From: Thelonectria olida
Taxonomy: Eukaryota; Ascomycota; Sordariomycetes; Hypocreales; Nectriaceae
Length of the DNA: 64,000 nucleotides
Assembly: GCA_020736575.1 (NCBI GenBank)
Contig: JAGPYM010000005.1
Span: forward strand, 1,612,001 to 1,676,000
Direction of reading: 5' to 3'
Under the pieces are notes generated by a model that ran no database searches, had not been told where the DNA came from, and worked only from the letters and a program-made list of their open reading frames with translations. This document shows positions 10,831-21,405 of this stretch, piece by piece (positions within the stretch are counted from its first letter, which is position 1; every line of letters begins with the position of its first letter). A program made the translations under genes and the position numbers.

Positions 10831-13598
10831 TTAATCCTTTCTGGCCATCTTGATGGAATCGGCGCCGGTCTCAACAACGCGGTAGGCATCGGCATCGCCA
10901 TTACCACTGGCAGCGCGCTCGTAGGCATCTTCACTGCGATCGCACAGAACCTTCAGATCAGCATCGCTCAGGATCTCCTTGCCGCCGGACATCTTGTAGA
11001 CCTCGCCGTCCTTGAGAAGCAGCGCCTTGAGGCTCTCCTGGTCAAGCTCCTCTCGCAGGTCTCGCTTTTGACCCATAGTCTTAAAACCGCCCTTTTTGAT
11101 GACGAGCTTTTCGAGGCGACGCTTGGCATCGGCGGAGAGGAGAAGTTCTTCTTCCACTGTGTCCTTGGTTGCGAGTCGGTAAACGATGACGGGGCGGGTC
11201 TGGCCGATGCGGTGGCAGCGGTCCTGCGCTTGGAGATCCTGTTGAGGATTGAAGTCACTGTCGAACAAAACCACAGTGTCGGCAGATGCTAAGTTGATGC
11301 CTTGTCCTCCAGCACGGGTAGACAAAAGGAAGACCTTGTAGTCCGGGTTGTTGTTGAAATCGTGGATTTGTTCACGACGGCTTTGCTGCGACACGGAACC
11401 ATCGATCCGGCAGATATTCCAGCCGCGGAGCTCGCGACAGTAGTCCTCGAGGATATCGAGCTGCGTCGTAAATTGGGAGAAAATGAGCACCTTGTGATCA
11501 TCTTTGAGGAGCTTGTGAAGAAGACGATCAAGTAGCAACATCTTTCCGGACGAAGTGATGATCGAGTCGTCAACGGGGACATCTGTAGCCATCGCCCAAG
11601 GATTGTAGAAATTGTGAGGGGAGTTACACACAAGTCGAAGCTGTGCCAGTGGATTACCAAGCTTTTTGTGGGCGATTTGTTTTTCTGCGGCACAAGGTTA
11701 GCATTATCCGAGTTATGGAAGAGATTTGATAACATACTGGCCAGTTCCAAAGTCTCAACTCGCTTCAACTCTTCGGTCGACATGGGTGTAGCGGCAGCGC
11801 TCTGCCCACTGGCATCACCGTCGGCCATTTCTTTAGCCAACTTGGCTTCAAACTCATCATCCGACATGCCCTCCTCATCTGATCCAGCTTCCTTATACGT
11901 TCTTGCCGTACGTCGTCGACCACGGGAACTGGCAGGGGTGGATTGACGGCTCGATCTGCTGGTCTTCCCTTGTGGAGTCACAGATGTTGGTGGAGTTTTC
12001 CTCTTCACGGCCTCGGTGAGGACGGGCCTAGGATTCTTACGTGGTCTGCCCCGACCACGCTTGCCCATCATCAGAGAAAACGCGTTCGCGGTCGGCGCGG
12101 GGTTTTTCTCCTCTTCCTGCTTTTTCCGAGGCGACTCTCTCAAAGGCAGAGAGATTGTTTTCGGCGCCTGGCCGCCAGAGCGTGAGGAGCTTCGTGTAGC
12201 GTTGCCAGATGACGGCATGCTCTCGATCATCTGAACGACCTTCTTCTCCAGGTACAGTCTCGTATCGATACTTTTGTTGCTCAGCACGTTGTAGAGATCG
12301 GTCTGTTCTTTGGTCATTGGCGCGAAGAGAACATACTCCCGCTTCTTCGGAAGATATGCCGCCACATCTTGTTTGATGCGGCGAAGAAGCATCGGCTGCA
12401 GAATCATATGAATCTTTTTGACAAGATCCTGTTTCATTCTGTCCTCGATGAACTCCTGTGCACTCCTTTCGTCCTCAAGATCGGAGAAGTCGAACCAAGA
12501 TTCGAACGCTTCCCAGTCTGTAAAAATGTTTGGCAAGAGGAAGTGTAGCAATGACCATAGCTCTTTCAGATTGTTTTGAAGGGGAGTGCCTGTGATTAAC
12601 AATCTTGTGGCACTTGAGAACTGGCGCAATTGTTGAAACAATTTTGCCTCTGCATTCTTCATACGGTGGCCTTCATCCTATAAAGAGGTCAGAAATAGTG
12701 GTAACTAAGACTGATGAAGAGAAGACCCACGATAATAATAAACTCCCAGTTCACCCGGGACAGGTTATGTTGGTCTCGCAACACCATCTCGTATGAGGTA
12801 CACACTACAGGGAATTTCTCTGTTGGACGTCCGCCTTTGAGATGTCTCATCATCTTCGATCGAAAAATCTCCTCTCGTTGATCCCGGTTCCCGTGGTACA
12901 TGACCACAGGAATTGAGGGTGTCCATTTCTGGAACTCGTCCATCCAGTTCGAAAGCGTGGACAATGGTGCGACAATGAGATGAGGTCCGAGGTAAGCCTC
13001 TTGCTCTCGGAGCAAAGCAATCAGGGCGATGGTCTGGACAGTTTTGCCTGTGCGAGGTCAGTATGATGAGTTCTTCTAGGAGAGATAACAACTTACCGAG
13101 ACCCATTTCATCAGCAAGGATACCAGACATACCTTGCTGGCATATCTCGTACATCCAGGTCAAGCCTTCCAGTTGATAATCTCGCATGGTGCCACCAACC
13201 ATGCACTTTGGCTGTTTCGCCATCTCCAAGTTGTGCTCACCAAGCGTCGTGCCGTCAAGGCTGCTACCAACACGCCCGAGGACTTGCGTCTTCTTCGTGA
13301 GTATATCGCTAAATGCAGCGCTCTTGAGTAGGAGTTCGTCAAGCTCTCTCGCCTTAGCCTCTCGTTCCGCCTTGGTCTCGGGCTTCTTCTTCTTCCTCTT
13401 TCGGATCAAAGCCAGTCGACGCTTCTCTTCAGCCTTTTCATTCTGGATTCTCGCAGACTCCTCCTCCTTAACGAGGTGATCTTGGTTAACTTCTTCTTCT
13501 GAAGGTGGGGAGCTTGGTGCTGAGCTCGGCGCGCTGGTGTGCAAACGAGACTCCAAGGCGGCTGAATCCGAGCGTCCGGACATCGAGAGACTATCCAT
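10831..13598 (-). CDS. IRC5: LSH/HELLS/Irc5-type SNF2 chromatin remodeller (870 aa)
   Basis: Exons in gene order are 13097-13598, 12731-13047, 11738-12677 and 10831-11684; the total is 871 codons including the stop. The SNF2 core shows motif I as DEMGLGK (split by the first intron after GLG), motif II as DEGHRMKN, the linker motif TGTPLQNN, and C-terminal helicase motifs [10 protein letters not shown] and [13 protein letters not shown]. The N-terminus has a charged coiled-coil segment. An AT-hook-like motif ([10 protein letters not shown]) lies near residue 479 in an insertion between the two ATPase lobes. DEGH with this overall layout points to the LSH/DDM1/HELLS subfamily, known as Irc5 in yeast and MUS-30 in Neurospora, which acts in heterochromatin, DNA methylation and genome stability. 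The second donor is GTGGGT, slightly unusual. ISWI is unlikely because no HAND/SANT/SLIDE region is present. Confidence 0.9.
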
Positions 13599-14318
13599 GG
13601 CTTGAAAGAAACGTGAAAACAAAACAAAACCTCTTCGGACGATCAACACAGTGATACCAGTATGATGGAACCTCGCAACGCGTCGAGTTCACTCACAACG
13701 TACGAAGTAAGAGTGGCTTGTTGCTGGAACGTGATGACGCCTAGATGTGAAAGGTGCTAGAAGGAGCAGAGAGATACAGTGGCTAAGAACGAAGAAAGAA
13801 ATGGAACATGACTGCAAAAAAAGAACAGTTGATTGGTGTCTGTCAATCTCAAGGCAATCAAGAAATTGCGTTTCCAATTGGATGCGATTTCCAAGGAAAC
13901 GGCTTCAATGGCAACCAAAAGACGTGAACAGGGGGGAAGCAAACGCGTTCCGAGCAAAATCCTTGACGCGAGAAGGCAACGATGTCACGAGTCTAGTTTA
14001 AGTGGTGGGGACTAAGGCTGGCTTCAGCCACATCTTCACCGCCCAACAAGCCACATCACCAGCCTCACTTCAACACCCAATGAACTGGCAATTGCCCCTC
14101 CATTTGCTGGCAGTTACCCCACCAAAGCCAGCACGTAAAAATATCGTGAGAGTCATTCCCTTACAACTTCAATCTTCTGTTCCAGAAACGCATCACCCCG
14201 AGAGAAGCCCATCCAGAGCTTCCTCCCTCTTCAATCAGCAACCCTGTTCTCTCTCAGTGTCCTTCGTCCGGCTACTCGAAGCCTCTCTCCCTTCCGCACT
14301 CTTAGCAACATCGCAAGA
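13599..14318. promoter_or_regulatory. Divergent promoter region of the SNF2 remodeller and ARC1
   Basis: This 720-bp gap separates two head-to-head genes. It contains no convincing coding frame. The side next to ARC1 is CT-rich (for example ttcctccctcttc near 14220), as expected for the leader of a highly expressed gene. Confidence 0.55.
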
Positions 14319-15491
14319 ATGGCGTCCATCTCCAACCAGACCTATACTCCCACAGAGGAGGCCGAGATCCAGCAGTGGCTGACCACCTCTGAGCGTCTCA
14401 AGTCTCCCGAGGACCAGTCTTCCATTCTCCAGACCTTGAACAGTCACCTGTCCAGCCGCTCCACCCTCCTCGGCAGCAAGCCCAGCAAGGCCGATGTCGC
14501 CATCTACGAGACCCTTGCTCCCTTCGTCGCCAAGTGGACTCCCGAGGAGCGCACCGGCGAGAAGGGTCTTCCTCACATTGTCCGCCACGTCGACTTCGTC
14601 CAGAACTCGCCCCTCTTCGGTCTCGAGGTTAAGGATGAGAACAAGATTCAGGTCGACCAGGACAACGTCCTCTACGTCAAGCCCCCCGTCGACGCCAAGG
14701 CCGAGAAGGAGCGTCTGAAGAAGGAGAAGGCTAAGGCTGCCGCTGCTGGTGGCGAGGCCTCTCTCGTCGACCGCACCAAGGAGAAGGTCCAAGAGAAGGT
14801 TGAGCAGGTCAAGGAAAAGGTTGCTGGTGCCACCGGTGCCAAGCCCAAGAAGGAGAAGAAGGAGAAGGCCCCCAAGCAGCAGAAGGCTGCTGCTCCCGCC
14901 GCTCCTCTGGCCCCCTCCCTCATTGACCTCCGTGTCGGTCACATTCTCAAGGCCGTCAACCACCCTGACGCCGACTCTCTCTACGTCTCCACCATTGCCG
15001 TCGGTGACGCTGCCAGTGACGACTACGTCGAGTATGAGGGCCAGGTCTGCCGTACCGTCTGCTCTGGTCTCAACGGCCTGATCCCTCTCGAGGAGATGCA
15101 GGGCCGCAAGGTCGTCGTCGTCTGCAACCTCAAGCCCGTCAAGATGCGTGGTATCAAGTCCTGCGCCATGGTCCTCGCCGCCTCTCCCGTCCCCAAGGAG
15201 GGTGAGGACGACCACAAGGGTCCTGTCGAGCTTGTCTCTCCCCCCGAGGGCGCCAAGGCTGGCGAGCGCGTCTTCTTCGAAGGCTTTGACGGCAAGCCCG
15301 AGGGCGTGCTCAACCCTAAGAAGAAGATCTGGGAGACGTTCCAGCCCGGCTTCACCACCACTGAAAACCTCGAGGTTGCCTTTGATGCCAGTGTCGTTGA
15401 GCAGCTGGGCAAGACTGGCATCTCTAAGCTCGTAACTGAAAGCGGTGGCATCTGCACTGTTCCTAGCCTCCAGGGTGCTCAGGTCCGATAA
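14319..15491 (+). CDS. ARC1: Arc1-type tRNA-binding aminoacylation cofactor (390 aa)
   Basis: This is a single-exon gene. Residues about 1-115 resemble the GST-C-like domain that binds methionyl- and glutamyl-tRNA synthetases. Residues about 120-200 are a Lys/Ala/Glu-rich linker with the repeated pattern EKVQEKVEQVKEKV. Residues about 203-390 are an EMAP-II/Trbp111-type OB-fold, with LRVGHILKAVNHPDADSLY, LKPVKMRGIKS and GVLNPKKKIWE. In yeast, Arc1 delivers tRNA to MetRS and GluRS in the cytosol. Codons strongly prefer C in the third position, unlike most neighbours, which fits high expression. A tandem atgtcattag repeat lies just after the stop. AIMP1-like is the only serious alternative name. 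Confidence 0.93.
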   Translation: MASISNQTYTPTEEAEIQQWLTTSERLKSPEDQSSILQTLNSHLSSRSTLLGSKPSKADVAIYETLAPFVAKWTPEERTGEKGLPHIVRHVDFVQNSPLFGLEVKDENKIQVDQDNVLYVKPPVDAKAEKERLKKEKAKAAAAGGEASLVDRTKEKVQEKVEQVKEKVAGATGAKPKKEKKEKAPKQQKAAAPAAPLAPSLIDLRVGHILKAVNHPDADSLYVSTIAVGDAASDDYVEYEGQVCRTVCSGLNGLIPLEEMQGRKVVVVCNLKPVKMRGIKSCAMVLAASPVPKEGEDDHKGPVELVSPPEGAKAGERVFFEGFDGKPEGVLNPKKKIWETFQPGFTTTENLEVAFDASVVEQLGKTGISKLVTESGGICTVPSLQGAQVR

Positions 15492-16741
15492 ATAGCAAAA
15501 GCATAGAATTAGAAGCCTTTTAGATGTCATTAGATGTCATTAGATTAGTAGATGAATACAAAATGGTGCACGACAGCGTCACTTGATCGTCGAATTATGG
15601 AAAATTTTCGTGGTGCAGGGTAAGCAACTTAGCGATATGTTCGTTTTTGCACGCACGCCTACAACGTCCCATATCTCGATCAACCGAAATGGATTATCTG
15701 TTTCTTCACTTAGATGATATTGATGCTGTCTCATGTCCGATTTACCGGGAGCAAACTATTGTGCTAGTTTGCATTCTTAAGACCAAAAGTGGAAGACGGC
15801 CCATATCGACCACAACGACCCAGGTAGTAACGCAGAACAATGATGAAAGACAACCTGCGCTCGTAATTGGGTCTTTTAAGACTGTGCAAGGCCTCGCTGT
15901 CCATCCCAAAATGAAACCATCCCATGGTTGGTGTCTGTATTTGACAACTCCTTTTTCGTTGCCGAGACGGCTACCCAACGTATCGCCGTGATAGAAGGCG
16001 TCGATAACCATGGCGGCATCTTCGCAAGCTCAAGACCTAACATAATTCGAGTTCATTGTGGCCCTGGGGAACGCATCATGACAGAGCCCAGAGAGCCAAA
16101 GAGACGGGAGAGCATGGAACCAACAGAAGATCAAACTGGGCAAACTAACCACGCACCCGAACTGCGCCTCATGACCCTGCTCGGAAGACTTGGTAAATTC
16201 ATGTGCACCATATATCGTGCTGCGAGGAAGTAGACTCTAGGTAGGTATATATGCCCTTTGTAGTTGGACACAGCGAGTTGTTAGCTCGTGGGACGTTCTT
16301 GTAAATCTTCTCTTTGGCTGTTGACGGCGTAGTAGAACGTATCCAATTGAACAGAATCGTGTCGATATTTCTCGCATCACGTTGAACTATCATAACAGCG
16401 TAGAAAAACTAAACTAACATCCCGGAAGAGGTGATTTCAGTCGTTCTATCCTACATCATAGTACACGTACTCCTTTCCGCCTCTAAACCTCGTAATATAC
16501 ATAAAGTGTACACTGTAGCCAAATGGCTTTACGTAGTATTGTATACATGCCAGAGCAGGCTCCGATAACCCCTCCCAAAGCGAGCCATGCTCTATCCGAA
16601 TGCTTTTTGCTTTTTGGCGTCTACGCAACCCCCCGCCGTTGTGAATGATGCAAAACGCCGTATTATGCCCCTGAACACCAATCCTTCTCATCGCTTATAC
16701 ATGCGCATCCATCTACGCCGCTACTGAAACAATGCCGCCTC
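15492..16741. other. Intergenic region between convergent genes
   Basis: This 1.25-kb stretch is the 3' flank of ARC1 and of the mitochondrial RNA polymerase gene. It is AT-rich and I see no coding frame with domain-like content. A small tandem duplication (ttagatgtca) sits at about 15520-15545. Confidence 0.6.
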
Positions 16742-19700
16742 TCATGAAAAAAAATACTTGCTCTCCCGAAGCTGAGAAACGTCAAAGTCACCCTGTTGGG
16801 TCGGTTAGTGACATAACATTGTATGATTCGGTGTAAATATTGACATACCTTTGCTGGGACAGCAGGGAAGACCAGGGGAAGCCAAAGCTGTAGAGGCGGC
16901 CTCTTCGCGCTTGGTTTCGACTTTGGCTGCGACGTCTTCAACACTTCTTGCTCAAAACTATTTCGACGCAAGACCTCCAACATCTCTCCATTCTGCGCGG
17001 ATGAATTCTGAGTGGCAAAGTCCTCGGGATCATCCTCCCCCAACTCCTTCTGCGTGCTACCAGCGATCTCAACGTCGATTTCCTCCGATCCCTCCATGAC
17101 GCTTCCAAGTCCAACCTCGCCGAGAGCGTCGCGAACCTCGACATCCTCCTCATTGGCCGACATTTCTTCGTATACAGATGCAGGAGTCACAATCTTCTCG
17201 GCAGCCTCGAGATCCCAGGGGTTCCCAGAAGACTTGAGAGTTTGGCGCTTGTACTCCAGCAGGAGCTCTTCCTTGGGAGTGAGATTGCTGCTCGCCCGGA
17301 GATCCTTGATCTTCTTAGCGACAGGAGTACTGGCGTCGATGCTGGCGAGGTATAGAGCTCCCTTGTAACGAGCCTCAAATTCAACAGCGAGGCGACCAAC
17401 AACATCTTCCTGGTGGATTTTAATGAAGGATTCTCGTAAGACGGAATTCATAGTATCCAGATCAGAAGCGTGCGTCCAGAAAGAGTCGTGAACGGCCGCG
17501 AACTCCAGGCCTCTTGCACCACACTCGATGGCGGACAGCAGCATGTGACTGGCATCAAGGGAATGGATGAAGTTTGGGGGGAAGCCTTGAAGTTGCTTCC
17601 TTCGGTTCACAGGGTCGAGCTGACTGCCTACAGCGTAGGTGATGGTCTGGAGACAAGTATGGATTTCCTTCATGCTCGACTTGCGGTATGGCTGTGCAAC
17701 GGGCATGCGAAGCGGGCTAGTCCAAACAACAGTAGAGCGGAATTGGTCGGTGAGTTCGTCCATTCCAACCTTGGGTTTTTTGGTCCTTTTGCCCTCTTTG
17801 GTGTTCAAGGAATCTCGTTCAGATTTGTACTCGTCGGCAATCTGTTCAAGCTGAGCAGGGGTCAGGGCTCGACACACACGACCACCAATCTCGCCAAGCC
17901 AGTATTGAATATCGTGGGCGCCTCGAAACATGGACGCAAGGGCAGTGAAAATATGCTTGGCGATGTAGGAGGATATTTGCGTATGGGAAATGCCACTCTC
18001 CTTGTGTAAGTTGGGATAGAGAGCATCGATTTGCTTGTTCACCTGTCTCAGAGCTCCTCGAAAAGTGACGCCATAAACATTGGTCATGACTGTCTGCTTC
18101 ACGACCTTTCTTGTGATCTTGCCGTCAACAGCCAGAGCAAAGATATTTTTAGCGGCAGCTTCCTTCGCAATGGACTCCTTCACCTGATTTGCAACAGCCG
18201 AGTAAACATCAGCCGGTCGGCTGCCAGGCATAAGGTTAACTTGTTGGGCACCCCAGGAGTCACCACCAAGGGCGGCATAGTGCTGAAGGCCGTTGCAGGT
18301 TCCATCTTGATGCACTGGTAACTGAGAAACGAATTCAGTGGGGTCGGGGAGCTCGTGGGCCGCCGCCAGCTCAAAGCAGGCGGCAAGGCACTGCCAAGGA
18401 TCTTCGGCCTTCAACCACCATTGGCTACCGGTCAGGGGATGAGTGGCTGCGTCTTGGATGTTGGCCAGGTTGTCATCGGCAAAGGCCTCTCGCTCGGCGA
18501 AGCTAGCCTTGTCAAATCCGTAAAGATTTGCTAAATGAATCTTCAGCCACCTCAAACCGTTGGCACCAAGTACCTTGCCCTTGGCAAACCTCAAAATAGC
18601 TCGACTATGATCGGCCCCCATGTGGTTGAGATAGGTCGGCATGGGATAGGCTCGACCTCGATAGTCGACGTTGTGGGGAAAGTAGATTGTTTGATTGCGG
18701 AATGCTCGCGCAATTTTGAGTTGCAGGTTCATGAAACATCGTTGAGAATGAAGGCCAGATCGTTCATTCTCAACGGCCTTGACGGCGGTGTGCCATGCCT
18801 TTTTCACTAGGGGATCATCGGAATTCGTAGGCTCCGGAGGCGCAACTAGTTCAGGATCCAGTGGGGGAAAGTTGGCAAAGGCTTTGCCCGTGTTCCATGA
18901 TTCCACCATGACATCCAACACTTTCTTGTTGACTGTCCAGGCCGTCTTTCCGAGCACATCCAAGCCCTGGTACACTTGCTTCATATCCCCTCGTCGAATG
19001 GCTGCTTTTGCGTACAACCTTTGCTCTACATCTCCAGGCTTGACTCGAATGAGCTGTGTCTTGCTCCAATGGAAACCGCCTTCATTCATGGTTTGCCAGG
19101 GCTTCGGCTCGGCAACCATTGGCAAGTGCTTCGCGAGAAAATCGCCTACAGGCTCCTTCTTTATCCGATCAATGAGTTCGGTGTTTAGAATAAGCATGCC
19201 GACCTTCTTACCCCTTCGTGGTTGACTCATGTGAGAAAATGCAGGCTGATTCTGGCTGACGAGCTGTCCAGTCGGGAGCGATTTGACAACCTTGATCTTG
19301 GCCGTCTCAACCATAGACTTGACGAGAATCGCGCCGACATGGGCCCTTATCGTCGGTGACCATGGTTTTTGGAACGTCGCCGCTGGTGGCTTCACATCAG
19401 GGCCCATGCCATCGAGGATCATGCAGTCCTTGTCGACCTTCATATCCGCATCATTTCCGGTATATTGAACCTTGCGAGAACGGCGATGCAATAGCTTTTC
19501 CTTGTCGCTTAACTGGATGCGCAGGTCTTCTTGAACATTCCGACTCACATCAGAGATGAGCTTGGTGAGGGGAACGCCCCTGTCCGCACCTTTCAGCACG
19601 CTGGAGTTCATCACAGACAGGATTGTGACTGCGGCCAGTCGAGTTGGATCGGACTGACGGATGAGTGGTCCATAGAGGCAGCGTTCTAGGTCTTCCTCGG

Positions 19701-20928
19701 TTTTGGAGGCCCTGTTTTCGGATTCTTCGATCTTGGTAAATTCCAACCTGATCCGCTGCTCCGTCGCCTTCAGCCATTCAGGCAAAAATGTATGCTTCGA
19801 GTTGGTGCTCGCGACGAGAGTGTTGACGCCTACATTTTGTAGATTCTCGCTCGCCCTTTTCCACTTTTCAATGGCAATGTCGACGGTGTCCCGTTCCAAC
19901 CGAATCTGGAATGCAACCTGTTCTTCTCTCGATAGTCTGGATATGTCGACGGTTTCAAGTTCCGCCATCAAGCTCAGACTTGACCTCAAATACTCGAGAC
20001 CAATGCCTCGCTGGGGAGTGGGTAGGATATCGGGGTACTTGGCATCGGACATAAGCTCTACTTGTCGGGGTTCCTCCATGTCGTATTGTTCTTGCTCAGC
20101 CTCAGCTTCGGGAACAAAGTTGTACGTCGGGCAAATCTCCGTAATGATAGCCAGATCCGAATCACTGAGAATGTCGGCCATGCTGAGAACGCGCAGACCA
20201 GTCTCGCCAGGGGCCATACTCATATAACGTTCAATGTGTCGCTCGAGTCCCGCCCCACGATCAGAGAGCAATGAAGCCTTCAGCATGTAGGCGATCGTCT
20301 CGGCGGTCAGGGGAATTTGTCGGTTTCTGATCTCCAACTCATACCAGTTGTGAAGGCTCTCAGCTTGCTTTCGATCGGGACCAGTTCGTATTTGGTGGAG
20401 TAACGCTCGGAGATATTGGTTGTGAAGTAGGATCCGCTCCTCGCCAGGGACAACCCCAAATAGGTTGATTCGTTTTAGGACAAGAGCAGCCCTGTCGAGT
20501 TTTCCAACACGGACACAGGCATCAAAGACCGAAATCATGTCTTCGGGATCGCCGGGAATGCCGCCGATGCTTGTTTTAGCTCCGCTCGGGCGAGGCCCTG
20601 ACTCTGGGATCAACAACGGACCTGTCGAAAGGAAGGGGTTTTCAAAACGTGACCCGATGTCGGGCAGCGTTGAGTTGTCGAGAGGGCTGTAGGAGCTGGA
20701 AAACTTGAAATCATTAACAGCCGTGGCGAGCCTGCGACCATGAGCGAGACCATGATTGGGTTCAGATCCTTGTCGCTTTCGGGGTTGGAAATGCTGGGTA
20801 ACGATGCATCGTCGTGTGAGTTTGGATGTCGCAGGTTGTGGTGGCAAGCACCTCAATTGGCGTCCAATTGGGGCCAATGAGGAAGTATGCTGAAGCAAGA
20901 TGCTTCTTCGAGTCTGTCGGGCGAGCAT
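16742..20928 (-). CDS. RPO41: Mitochondrial DNA-directed RNA polymerase (1,376 aa)
   Basis: Exons are 16849-20928 and 16742-16792; the 56-nt intron (GTATGT..CTAAC..CAACAG) lies just before the last 16 codons. Splicing gives the C-terminus GDFDVSQLRESKYFFS, typical of fungal mtRNAPs, which supports this end over reading through. The N-terminus (MLARQTRRSILLQ) is Arg-rich without acidic residues, a matrix-targeting sequence. T7-type polymerase motifs are present: HQDGTCNGLQHYA near residue 873 (palm Asp), KVVKQTVMTNVYGVTF near 943 (fingers Lys/Tyr), and AVHDSFWTHA near 1148 (second catalytic Asp). It transcribes the mitochondrial genome; the Neurospora counterpart is cyt-5. It is divergent from ATP25. 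Confidence 0.96.
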
Positions 20929-21405
20929 GGTGAGGTATTGGATCAGGGAGACTGAGTGCAGTCTGGCCCTCGTGGTGTAAATGCGGCGAAGAGCTCAACA
21001 GACGGCGCGACTCCTGCGAGGTATTTCGGAGAGTATTAACACATTAAGGCAGCAAAATGAGAAAATAACGCAGCCAGACGGCGCAAAGGAGAAAAGTGAG
21101 AGAGATGGATGTCGAGGACACTTGTAGTCCCGTCGCTGTCCTGTCGCGTGAAGCTGGCAGTGCCTGGAGATCAGCTCCAAAATTTTCGTCGTTATAGGGC
21201 GGATGCTGAAGGCCTCGGCGGAGAAAAAGGTCACGTGCTGGCGCGGCAGGGAACCGGCTTCGTCTCCACCAGGCAAATTCGCGGGTCCCAACTTTTAACG
21301 GGTGACGGACATCTCCGTTAAAGAGTTGAGGCGAATGGAGCTGGGGCTAGTTGAACTTCGCAATTCTGATTGTTTGTTCTTTTGGCTTGTTTTCTCGACT
21401 TCGAG
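20929..21405. promoter_or_regulatory. Bidirectional promoter of RPO41 and ATP25
   Basis: These 477 bp separate the start codons of two head-to-head genes, both for mitochondrial gene expression. A palindromic CACGTG (E-box/Cbf1-type) lies at 21232-21237. No other gene is visible. Confidence 0.6.

Noticed and set aside
14235..15530. 431-codon open frame on the minus strand opposite ARC1
   Set aside because: It is the mirror of a strongly C/G-ending codon bias in ARC1, is Leu/Gly/Asp/Val-rich without a domain, and covers the real gene almost exactly.
16663..16848. Read-through C-terminus of RPO41 (unspliced frame to 16663)
   Set aside because: Splicing of 16793-16848 gives the expected family C-terminus (ending ESKYFFS), while the read-through sequence has no similarity to polymerases.
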